DNA of 10,420 nucleotides from JAWVZU01 sp033722075. Its GTDB lineage: Bacteria > Pseudomonadota > Gammaproteobacteria > Xanthomonadales > SZUA-38. The notes beneath the pieces are model-generated. The model was not told the origin of the DNA and did no database searches. It saw only the letters and a program-made list of their open reading frames with translations. Of this stretch, positions 1 through 5,932 are shown one piece after another; within the stretch, counting starts at the first letter, position 1; each line of letters starts with the position of its first letter. The stretch lies in assembly GCA_033722075.1 (NCBI GenBank), contig JAWVZU010000136.1:1-10420 (forward strand). Reading direction: 5' to 3'. Made by a program: the position numbers and the translations under genes.

Positions 1-248
1 CGGAAGAGAATCTCATCAGGCTCGCCAGGATGCTGATCGAGGTCGGCGCCGAAGTCGATCGTCAGGACCTTACCGGGTGGTCCGCGCTGCATGCGGCGGC
101 GGGCAACGGCTTCCGCGACGCCGCGGAACTGCTTCTGGACTCCGGCGCAAATCGACGCCTGCGCGACATCAACGGCCTCTCGCCGGTGGACCTGGCGATG
201 GACAATGCGCACGACGACCTGGTGGATCTGTTCGTCAGCCACGGATGA
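1..248 (+). CDS. Ankyrin-repeat protein, C-terminal part (5' truncated by window edge)
   Basis: The reading frame is open from base 3, so the ATG at 30 is probably internal and the gene begins outside the window. The visible 81 residues hold the end of one ankyrin repeat (LIEVGAEVDRQD), one complete repeat with the classic G-x-x-ALHAAA-x-x-G pattern and an LLLDSGA helix (about bases 75-165), and a shorter C-terminal cap repeat with SPVDLAM. Ankyrin repeats bind proteins; the partner and cellular role cannot be told from this fragment. Its stop overlaps the start of the following sugar-amine kinase gene by ATGA (245-248), so the two are almost certainly translated from one mRNA. No signal peptide can be assessed because the N-terminus is missing. 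The ankyrin assignment is firm; the specific function is unknown. Confidence 0.88.
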   Translation, partial: EENLIRLARMLIEVGAEVDRQDLTGWSALHAAAGNGFRDAAELLLDSGANRRLRDINGLSPVDLAMDNAHDDLVDLFVSHG

Positions 249-1108
249 ACACCGAGCAGCTTCGGTCCCTGGTGGAGGGGCAAGGTCTGGCCTTCCGGGG
301 TGCGACCCGGGCGGCGGGTGGCGACATCAATCAGGCTTGCCGGATCGATACGGACCAGGGTCGTCTTTTCCTGAAGTACCGCAGCGATGCGCCGAGTGGG
401 ATGTTCGAAGCCGAAGCGCGCGGCCTGGAAGCACTCGCGGAGGCCGCAGTTCCTGATCTGCGTATCCCAGCCGTGATGGCCTTCGGCAGTGGATACCTCC
501 TGCTGGAATACCTGGAATTGGGCGCACGCGGCTCGCTCGTCGACGAACGGCTGGGCTCGGCCCTGGCCGCGTTGCATCGGGTCCGTCAACCGACCTTCGG
601 GTGGACGATCGACAATTACCTCGGGACGACGCCCCAGCCCAATCCCCAGGCCGACGACTGGGTCGAGTTCTTCACCCGGCACCGTCTCCTCAACCAGGTC
701 GAGCGCCTGGCGCGTAAGGGTTCTGCAGACCTGCTGGAGCCCGCCCGCCGCCTGGCCGGTCGTCTCCCCGCATGGTTTGCGGATTATGCGCCCCATCCGG
801 CGCTGGTGCACGGCGACCTGTGGTCGGGCAATGCCGCTTCGACGGGCGAGGGTTGGCCCGTCATTTACGATCCGGCCGTCTACTGGGGCGACCGCGAGAC
901 CGACCTGGCCATGATGGAGCTGTTCGGGGGATTCACGAAGGCCTGTTTCGACGCCTACTCGGAGTCCCTGCCTCTCGATCCGGGCTATCCCGATCGCCGG
1001 CCCCTCTATCAGCTCTACCACATTCTCAACCACGCCAACCTGTTCGGTGGCGGCTATGTCCAGCGTTCGTTGGCCTTGTTGAACCGTCTGGCAAGCGAGC
1101 CTGGCTGA
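245..1108 (+). CDS. Fructosamine/ketosamine-3-kinase family protein
   Basis: A 287-residue protein, the usual size for the fructosamine kinase family (FN3K and bacterial homologues such as YniA). These enzymes phosphorylate the sugar of glycated amines or proteins so that the adduct becomes unstable, a protein deglycation step in the cytoplasm. Visible signatures in order: GGDIN near residues 25-29 (nucleotide-binding loop), FLKY at 42-45 with the likely ATP-contacting lysine, the catalytic-loop motif HGDLWSGN at 189-196, and the metal-binding DP at 209-210 followed by YWGDRETDLAMMELFGGF. The same frame stays open upstream to base 77, but the ATG at 245 is chosen because it forms an ATGA overlap with the ankyrin gene and places the family N-terminus correctly. 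It converges on the transporter gene on the opposite strand, 30 bases away. The exact substrate is not provable from sequence. Confidence 0.92.
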   Translation: MNTEQLRSLVEGQGLAFRGATRAAGGDINQACRIDTDQGRLFLKYRSDAPSGMFEAEARGLEALAEAAVPDLRIPAVMAFGSGYLLLEYLELGARGSLVDERLGSALAALHRVRQPTFGWTIDNYLGTTPQPNPQADDWVEFFTRHRLLNQVERLARKGSADLLEPARRLAGRLPAWFADYAPHPALVHGDLWSGNAASTGEGWPVIYDPAVYWGDRETDLAMMELFGGFTKACFDAYSESLPLDPGYPDRRPLYQLYHILNHANLFGGGYVQRSLALLNRLASEPG

Positions 1109-1138
1109 GAATTCCCGACAACTCATGCAACATGGGCG

Positions 1139-2410
1139 TCAGTCGGGTACTGCGATCTCCCGCCCGAGGCGCAGATAGGCCCGGCCGATCCAGATCGCCA
1201 CCGCTACCATGGCGGCCGCAACCAGGCAGCCCGTCGCGGCGACCAGCCCGATTCCGCCGGCGGCGATCAGCCCGGCGAACAGCCAGGACCCCAACGTGTC
1301 ACCGGCCCGATAGACGACCGTATCAAGGAAGTTCTTGAACTTGTATTTCGAATGCACGCCCAGCGCCGTGAAGAGCATCTGGCTCACCGGGTTGGCGATC
1401 GCGAACAAGGTGGTGCGGCGGGCGACCTGCAGTCCGACGATCACCCAGACCGACGGATGGGCCGCGATCAGGCCGAAGCCCAGCAGGGCGATGAGGGGCA
1501 GCAAGGCCAGCGTAGCCGGAAAGCCAAGCCACGCCAGCACCCGACCGGTCAGGGTCAGTTGGATGAGGACCGAGAGAACGTTGATCGAAAGGTCCACGCC
1601 GGCAAAGAAGGCGGTCAGCTGAGCCGGATCTTCCCGGAGCTTGCCGACGACATCGATCTGGAGCAGGTAGAGCATGGAACCGCTGAGCGTCCCGAGGACC
1701 ATGAGCAGGGTCATGCCGCGCAGAAAAGAGTTCGAGAAAGCCAGCTTTGCGCCTTCCAGGGCGCCGCCCCCCATGGGCCTCGAGGGGCCGTCTCCCGTGC
1801 CCTTCCAGGTGCGATCAAGGGCCAGCATGCAGGCCAGTGCGCCGCCCAGCAGGGTCGCCGCGATCAGCATCAGAGGGGGCAGTCCCAGAGATTCGGCGAG
1901 ATGGCGCGTCAGCAGCGGGCCCAGGATGGCCCCGAGGCTGCCGCCTGCGGCGATCGGTCCGAACAGGCGCTGAGCCCGTTCCGAATCATAGAGGTCGGCC
2001 ATGAAACTCCAGAACACGGAGACCACGAAGAGATTGAAGACGGAAAGCCAGACGAAGAACACGTAGGCGAGCGCGGCGGTATTCGAAAAAGCGCCGAACA
2101 ACCAGTAGAAAAGCACGATGTTCGCCAGGAAGAACAGGTAGATGAGCGGGATGAGCCGGCGCCTGGTGAGCCGCGCGGCCAGCATGCCGAAAACCGGTGT
2201 CAGAACGAGCATGACCAGGAAGATCGTCAGGAACGCAAAGCGGAGATCCTGTGCGCCGATATTGGCTGCCGCCAGGGCGTCGCGGATCGGCCGTAGCATG
2301 TAGTAGCTCGCCAGCAGCAGGAAGAAATAGGCGAAGCTGAGCGCAACGGCCGCCCACTCGCCGCGACGAATCTGCAGGCCGCGCCTGAGGAGATCAGCAG
2401 AGGAACTCAA
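1139..2410 (-). CDS. NTP/NDP exchange transporter-like (MFS-type) membrane protein
   Basis: A 423-residue polytopic inner-membrane protein with about 11-12 hydrophobic segments, including residues 20-40, 57-80 and 87-110. The SYYMLRPIRDALA motif after the first membrane segment (about residues 35-47) and the overall layout match MFS-like proteins related to the ATP/ADP translocases (TLC family) found in many free-living proteobacteria. True nucleotide exchange is established for homologues in obligate intracellular bacteria and plastids; for this free-living-type branch the substrate is unknown. The start is a TTG at 2408-2410. No ATG or GTG lies in frame between the upstream stop and the first membrane helix, and Shine-Dalgarno pairing is poor. 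The TTG overlaps the stop of a 10-codon ORF (TTGA), which suggests translational coupling. It sits 123 bases downstream of prmC on the same strand and may have its own promoter. Confidence 0.8.
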   Translation of the reverse strand: MSSSADLLRRGLQIRRGEWAAVALSFAYFFLLLASYYMLRPIRDALAAANIGAQDLRFAFLTIFLVMLVLTPVFGMLAARLTRRRLIPLIYLFFLANIVLFYWLFGAFSNTAALAYVFFVWLSVFNLFVVSVFWSFMADLYDSERAQRLFGPIAAGGSLGAILGPLLTRHLAESLGLPPLMLIAATLLGGALACMLALDRTWKGTGDGPSRPMGGGALEGAKLAFSNSFLRGMTLLMVLGTLSGSMLYLLQIDVVGKLREDPAQLTAFFAGVDLSINVLSVLIQLTLTGRVLAWLGFPATLALLPLIALLGFGLIAAHPSVWVIVGLQVARRTTLFAIANPVSQMLFTALGVHSKYKFKNFLDTVVYRAGDTLGSWLFAGLIAAGGIGLVAATGCLVAAAMVAVAIWIGRAYLRLGREIAVPD

Positions 2411-2439
2411 GGTGAGATGGCTGTGCGGTAGCGTTTCAT
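2407..2439 (-). CDS. Possible 10-codon leader ORF ahead of the transporter gene
   Basis: On the minus strand an ATG at 2437-2439 opens a ten-codon ORF (MKRYRTAISP) whose TGA overlaps the TTG start of the transporter gene in the sequence TTGA. A GGGGA stretch lies about six bases upstream of the ATG and is a modest ribosome-binding site, better than anything in front of the TTG itself. The inference is that ribosomes terminating here could re-initiate at the TTG. It may also be chance; the peptide has no recognisable function. Confidence 0.25.
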   Translation of the reverse strand: MKRYRTAISP

Positions 2440-2469
2440 CCCGATCCCCGACGGAGCTGCTGTTCTTCG

Positions 2470-2475
2470 AGTATA
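2470..2475 (-). promoter_or_regulatory. Possible sigma-70 -10 element for the transporter gene
   Basis: The minus strand reads TATACT, five of six matches to the -10 consensus, in the gap between prmC and the transporter. Transcription would start near 2463, leaving a leader of about 50 bases to the TTG start. No convincing -35 is seen 16-18 bases upstream, so the call is weak; the transporter may instead be read through from prmC. Confidence 0.25.
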
Positions 2476-2519
2476 TCGATCGCTGGACCGGTTTGCTGGA
2501 TCCCTTGAGGTCCCGACTT

Positions 2520-2541
2520 TCCGGTGGAGCCGGTCACCGGA
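2520..2541 (-). other. Hairpin across the prmC stop codon
   Basis: A 7-base-pair stem (CCGGTG with CACCGG, closed by an outer T-A pair) and an 8-base loop span the TGA of prmC. No run of T follows on the minus strand, so it does not look like a standard intrinsic terminator. It might protect or pause the transcript between prmC and the transporter gene, or be chance in GC-rich sequence. Confidence 0.2.
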
Positions 2542-3394
2542 GCCGCGCTGCCACGGCCCGCGGGCGGCCTGCGAGGTCTCGATGCCCGCTCGGCTCGAAC
2601 GAGGCGTTGTGCACGAGCAACGCTAGCACCGATTCCTGCTGGTTCCAGCCGTGCTCCACGATCAGCGTCCCCCCGGGCCTCAGGTAGCGTGCGGACTGCT
2701 CGGCGAGGCGCCGCAGGTCGGCCAGACCAGCCTCGGCCGCAACCAGCGCCGAGCGGGGCTCGAAGCGCAGGTCGCCCCGTTCCAGGTGTGGATCGTCGGC
2801 CGCAAGGTAGGGCGGATTGGAAACCACCAGGTCGAATCCGGTCGGCCGCAGCGGATCGAACCAGTCGCCGCACAGGAATCGCACGTTGTCCAGGCGATGC
2901 AACCGGGCATTGCGTCGGGCAAGTTGGATCGCGCCGGGATCCCGGTCGGTGGCGAGAATCCACGCCTGGGGTCGTTCCGAGGCAATCGCCAGGGCGATGG
3001 CGCCCGTGCCGGTCCCGAGGTCCAGCACCCGGGCGGGTGCGGCCGCAGGGATGGCGTCAAGGGCGAGCTCCACCAGGAGTTCGGTCTCCGGGCGCGGGAT
3101 CAGCGTGTCCGGGGAAACCCGGAGGTTCTGGTTCCAGAAGGCCTTCCGGCCGACCAGGTGGGCGACGGGTACGCCTTGGCGGCGCTGCGCGAGGAGGGCC
3201 TCGAAGCGACCTTTCTCACGTTCCGGAAGGGCAGCGTCCGGGTGCGCGAAAAGCCAGGTCCGGGATCGCCCCAGGACGTCGGCCAGCAGCAGTTCCGCGT
3301 CCAACCGGTCGAGGCCGGCCCCGGCAAGGGCTTCCGCGACGGTCAGGCCAGACGGCCCATCAGGGCTTCGATGATCCCGTCCAGGGGCAGCCAT
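2534..3394 (-). CDS. prmC: Peptide chain release factor N5-glutamine methyltransferase PrmC
   Basis: PrmC transfers a methyl group from S-adenosylmethionine to the glutamine of the GGQ motif in release factors RF1 and RF2, which supports efficient termination. The 286 residues show the N-terminal helical domain (DAELLLADVLG near 32-42, RRQGVPVAHLVG at 71-82, F-W-x5-VSPDTLIPRPETE at 86-105), then the Rossmann methyltransferase fold with the SAM-binding DLGTGTGAIA at 125-134, and the catalytic NPPY at 193-196 that holds the target glutamine. The ATG at 3392-3394 lies inside the end of proS (52-base overlap) and has AGGA six bases upstream. No other ATG, GTG or TTG start occurs in frame before the conserved region, although a CTG just at the proS stop would give a more typical N-terminus. 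The usual partner prfA is not adjacent; the gene is instead coupled to proS. Confidence 0.95.
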   Translation of the reverse strand: MAAPGRDHRSPDGPSGLTVAEALAGAGLDRLDAELLLADVLGRSRTWLFAHPDAALPEREKGRFEALLAQRRQGVPVAHLVGRKAFWNQNLRVSPDTLIPRPETELLVELALDAIPAAAPARVLDLGTGTGAIALAIASERPQAWILATDRDPGAIQLARRNARLHRLDNVRFLCGDWFDPLRPTGFDLVVSNPPYLAADDPHLERGDLRFEPRSALVAAEAGLADLRRLAEQSARYLRPGGTLIVEHGWNQQESVLALLVHNASFEPSGHRDLAGRPRAVAARLR

Positions 3395-5055
3395 TCGTTT
3401 TCCTGCGCGGTTCGGGCCCGGTACTCGATCTGCCCTGCGTCGATCCCCTTCTCGCCGATGACCACCCGGTGTGGGATGCCGATCAGGTCGGAATCTGCAA
3501 ACATCACGCCGGGTCGTTGCCCGCGGTCGTCGTACCAGACTTCCACGCCCGCGTCCGTCAGATCGGAATAAATCCGGTCTGCCGTCTCACGTACCCGGTG
3601 GGACTTGTGGGCGTTCATGGGCAGCAGGGCGACCTGGAAGGGCGCGATGGCCTCCGGCCAGATGATGCCGTTCTCGTCGTGGTTCTGCTCGATGGCGGCT
3701 GCCACGATGCGGGTCACGCCGATGCCGTAGCAGCCCATGACCAGGGCGACCGATTTGCCGTCTTCGTTCAGCACGGTGGCCTGCATGGCTCTGGAATATT
3801 TCGCGCCGAGCTTGAAGATATGCCCCACCTCGATGCCCCGTGCGACCTTGAGGCGGCCCTGACCGTCCGGGCTGGGATCGCCGGTCACCACGTTGCGGAC
3901 GTCCTCGATGCGTCCCAACGGCGCGTCCCGCTCCCAGTTGACCCCGGTGAGATGGTAGCCGTCTTCATTTGCGCCGCACACGAAGTCGCTGACCAGCGCG
4001 GCCGACCGGTCGACGATCACCGGGATATCCTCGGGCAGACCGACCGGACCGACGAAGCCGGGCGAGCAGCCCAGTGCGTGCCTGATGGCGTCGTCGGATG
4101 CCAGTTGAAAACCCTCCGAAAAAGGCTCGAGCTTGCTCAGCTTGATCTCGTTGAGGGTATGGTCGCCGCGAAGGCAGACCGCGACCAGCTGGCCTGCTTC
4201 CGTTTCGACCAGCAGGGTCTTGACGCAGGATTGCGCGGTCACCCCCAATTTCGCCGTGACCGCCTCGATGCTGCGTTCCTCGGGCGTCTCCTCACGTTTG
4301 AGTTCGGCGGCAGGAGCGGGGCGGTCGGTGGTTTCCGGCACGCCTTCGGCCATCTCGATGTTGGCCGCATAGTCGCTGGCGTCACTGAACACGATGGCGT
4401 CCTCGCCGGAATCGGCCAGGACCTGGAACTCGTGCGAGGCATCGCCGCCGATGGCGCCCGAGTCGGCCCGCACCGGTCGGAACTCCAGGCCCATGCGCGT
4501 GAACGCGGCGCTGTAGGCCTGGTGCATGATCTGGTAGGTCTCTTCCAGTGAGGCCTCGTCCATGTGGAACGAGTAGGCGTCCTTCATGATGAACTCGCGC
4601 GCCCGCATCACCCCGAAGCGCGGTCGGATCTCGTCCCGGAACTTGGTCTGGATCTGGTAGAAGCACACCGGAAGCTGCTTGTAGCTGCGCAGTTCTGCCC
4701 GGGCGAAATCGGTGATCACCTCTTCGTGGGTCGGCCCGAAGCAGTACTCTCGCCCGCCCCGGTCGGCCATCTTCAGGAGCAGCGGCCCGAAGTCGTCCCA
4801 GCGTCCGGTCTCGACCCAGAACTCCGCCGGCTGGATGGCCGGCATCAACATCTCCAGGCATCCGGCGCGATCCATTTCCTCCCGGACGATGGCCTCCACC
4901 TTGCGCAGGACCCGCCAGCCCAGCGGCGCCCAGGTGTAGATCCCGGAGCCGAGCTTGCGGATCATGCCCGCTCTCAGCATCAGCTGGTGGCTGACGATTT
5001 CGGCCTCGGCCGGGGTTTCCTTGGTCGTGGCGAGATGGAACTGGCTGGCGCGCAT
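3343..5055 (-). CDS. proS: Prolyl-tRNA synthetase, bacterial type with editing domain
   Basis: A cytoplasmic class II synthetase that charges tRNA-Pro with proline. The 570 residues match the normal bacterial length. Order of domains: catalytic core with GSGIYTWAPLGWRVL (36-50), the THEE motif (109-112), motif 2 around RFGVMRAREFIMKDAYSF (146-163); the inserted YbaK-like editing domain at about 224-408, which removes mischarged alanine and contains the key lysine K279 in SCVKTLL; class II motif 3 GCYGIGVTRI (441-450); and a C-terminal anticodon-binding domain with GIPHRVVIGEKG (526-537). The start at 5053-5055 gives the family's usual MR-x-S-x-F/L beginning. A TACAAT -10 candidate lies 29 bases upstream. 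It is followed by, and overlaps, prmC. All key residues appear intact. Confidence 0.98.
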   Translation of the reverse strand: MRASQFHLATTKETPAEAEIVSHQLMLRAGMIRKLGSGIYTWAPLGWRVLRKVEAIVREEMDRAGCLEMLMPAIQPAEFWVETGRWDDFGPLLLKMADRGGREYCFGPTHEEVITDFARAELRSYKQLPVCFYQIQTKFRDEIRPRFGVMRAREFIMKDAYSFHMDEASLEETYQIMHQAYSAAFTRMGLEFRPVRADSGAIGGDASHEFQVLADSGEDAIVFSDASDYAANIEMAEGVPETTDRPAPAAELKREETPEERSIEAVTAKLGVTAQSCVKTLLVETEAGQLVAVCLRGDHTLNEIKLSKLEPFSEGFQLASDDAIRHALGCSPGFVGPVGLPEDIPVIVDRSAALVSDFVCGANEDGYHLTGVNWERDAPLGRIEDVRNVVTGDPSPDGQGRLKVARGIEVGHIFKLGAKYSRAMQATVLNEDGKSVALVMGCYGIGVTRIVAAAIEQNHDENGIIWPEAIAPFQVALLPMNAHKSHRVRETADRIYSDLTDAGVEVWYDDRGQRPGVMFADSDLIGIPHRVVIGEKGIDAGQIEYRARTAQENEWLPLDGIIEALMGRLA

Positions 5056-5083
5056 GATCTTCTTCGGCTCGGCAAAGCTGCGA

Positions 5084-5089
5084 ATTGTA
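5084..5089 (-). promoter_or_regulatory. Possible -10 element of a proS promoter
   Basis: The minus strand reads TACAAT, five of six consensus bases, in the 39-base gap between the DUF4124-like gene and proS. Seventeen bases upstream is CAGACC, which matches only the central GAC of a -35 box. The predicted start near 5077 leaves a 22-base leader containing GAAGAAG as a weak ribosome-binding site. This would allow proS to be expressed apart from the upstream envelope genes. Confidence 0.35.
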
Positions 5090-5094
5090 GCGGA

Positions 5095-5376
5095 TCAGTC
5101 GTCTTCGGTCTGCGTTGCGGGGAGCACGTTGGTGTCATGCCGATAGCTGACTTCTTCGTATTCGACGCCCGCCGGTGGCGGTTCACTGCTGAGGACCCAT
5201 TGCCCTGCTTCGTCCTTCCAGCGATAAAGGATGACTTCCGCGGCGGGATCCGTGGGCACGTAATCGGCCACCCACCCGGGGCGTTGTGCGGGCTTGAAAT
5301 ACCAGTGGACGGCGAGGCCTGCGCCGGCGATCAGGATGGCTGCCAGCATCAGTCCCCAGAGTCGCCCGGACTTCAC
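5095..5376 (-). CDS. Membrane-anchored DUF4124-like small protein
   Basis: A 93-residue protein with one N-terminal hydrophobic segment (about residues 7-27) and no obvious cleavage site, so it probably stays anchored in the inner membrane with its remainder in the periplasm. Residues 49-70 (ILYRWKDEAGQWVLSSEPP) resemble the DUF4124 core, a short beta-rich domain recognised by a Y-x-W-x-DE-x-G pattern followed by a conserved double proline; the biochemical role of that domain is unknown. The tail YEEVSYRHDTNVLP resembles the end of other small DUF4124-like proteins. The start is GTG (5374-5376), overlapping the stop of the upstream DUF4124 gene as GTGA, so the two are co-translated. It lies 39 bases before proS. 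Confidence 0.78.
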   Translation of the reverse strand: MKSGRLWGLMLAAILIAGAGLAVHWYFKPAQRPGWVADYVPTDPAAEVILYRWKDEAGQWVLSSEPPPAGVEYEEVSYRHDTNVLPATQTEDD

Positions 5377-5816
5377 GGGCAGTTTTCGGCGACCATCTGG
5401 CGGGCCCTCTGCAGCTCCGCAATCCGGTCCTCTCCCTCGAGAAACTCCACTGTACCGTCCGGTCGCTCAACCCGGATCCGGTCCGCCGGTTCGATCCCCG
5501 CGACCCAGGCGCGTCCCTGTTCACAGCGTTCCATGCGCAGACGTTCTTGGTCAGCCGGATCGACTTGAGCGGTCTCAGGTGTATCGGTCTCGGCGGAGGC
5601 TGGATCGGTTTCCTCCCGCCCGGGTGCCTTTGTGGCGACGGTTCCGGCCTTCGGAATCTCACGGACCGTACGTTCGGCCGCCTGGACCTCCTCCGGCGGC
5701 GGCTGGGTCGTGAAATGGACGACACCGTTTTCGTCGGTCCACTGGTAGACCTTGGTCTCGGCCGCATGGGCTCCGGCGAAAAGGAAAAGCAGGCAAAGAA
5801 TCGCGCAGCGCAACAT
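5373..5816 (-). CDS. Secreted DUF4124 domain protein
   Basis: A 147-residue protein with a clear signal peptide (LRCAILCLLFLFAGAHA, cleavage predicted after AHA near residue 18) followed directly by the DUF4124 core KVYQWTDENGVVHFTTQPPP at 22-41. Then comes an acidic, Thr/Pro/Ala-rich linker (about 55-90) and a C-terminal helical segment with cysteines at 98 and 146 that could form a disulfide in the periplasm. Function is unknown for the family. The frame is open upstream to 5951, but the ATG at 5814-5816 is chosen because it starts the signal peptide and has AGGA seven bases upstream. The gene is divergent from pssA and is the first gene of the minus-strand block leading into proS. Confidence 0.85.
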   Translation of the reverse strand: MLRCAILCLLFLFAGAHAAETKVYQWTDENGVVHFTTQPPPEEVQAAERTVREIPKAGTVATKAPGREETDPASAETDTPETAQVDPADQERLRMERCEQGRAWVAGIEPADRIRVERPDGTVEFLEGEDRIAELQRARQMVAENCP

Positions 5817-5832
5817 ATCCGGTTCCTGGCTG

Positions 5833-5847
5833 GGGCCCGTCGGGCCC
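5833..5847. repeat. GGGCCC hairpin in the DUF4124 leader
   Basis: Two copies of the self-complementary hexamer GGGCCC separated by three bases can fold into a 6-base-pair, very GC-rich hairpin. On the minus-strand transcript it ends about five bases before the AGGA ribosome-binding site of the DUF4124 gene, so it could affect translation or mRNA stability. No T tract follows, so a terminator role is unlikely. Confidence 0.4.
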
Positions 5848-5856
5848 GGTGCCCTA

Positions 5857-5864
5857 ACTATAAA
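5857..5864. promoter_or_regulatory. Overlapping divergent -10 candidates between pssA and the DUF4124 gene
   Basis: The plus strand reads TATAAA at 5859-5864 and the minus strand reads TATAGT at 5862-5857, each matching five of six consensus -10 bases and sharing the central TATA. For the minus direction a TTGCCC half-match to -35 lies 19 bases upstream. For the plus direction no good -35 is seen. Transcription from here would give pssA a leader of about 60 bases and the DUF4124 gene one of about 35-40 bases. This is the only AT-rich island in the 116-base divergent gap. Confidence 0.4.
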
Positions 5865-5910
5865 CTGCCGGCCCCGACTTTGGGCAATCTGGCGCAATCC
5901 CTTAATATGC

Positions 5911-5917
5911 AGGAGGG
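5911..5917 (+). promoter_or_regulatory. Strong ribosome-binding site upstream of pssA
   Basis: AGGAGGG is the best Shine-Dalgarno sequence in this part of the window. It lies 10 bases before an ATG at 5928 that encodes only ATG-GGA-TGA, and 15 bases before the pssA ATG at 5933. The TGA of that two-codon ORF overlaps the pssA ATG. The site therefore either serves pssA with long spacing or feeds it through the tiny ORF. Confidence 0.6.
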
Positions 5918-5932
5918 ACAACAACGCATGGG

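Noticed and set aside
62..1126. 354-residue open frame on - across the kinase gene
   Set aside because: Antisense shadow; the opposite strand carries the conserved HGDLWSGN kinase motif.
1114..1147. Inverted repeat CCCGAC/GTCGGG between the convergent kinase and transporter genes, considered as a shared terminator
   Set aside because: The stem is only six pairs with a 22-base loop and no T run on either side.
1352..2296. 314-residue open frame on + opposite the membrane transporter
   Set aside because: Highly charged Gln/Glu/Arg-rich sequence that is the typical antisense image of a hydrophobic membrane protein.
2524..4551. 675-residue open frame on + across prmC and proS
   Set aside because: Antisense shadow of two firmly identified genes; its sequence is low-complexity and Arg/Gly/Pro-rich, as expected from GC-rich codon bias.
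5903..5908. TAATAT with TTGGGC 17 bases upstream as a pssA promoter
   Set aside because: The start point would fall inside the AGGAGGG ribosome-binding site, leaving no usable leader.
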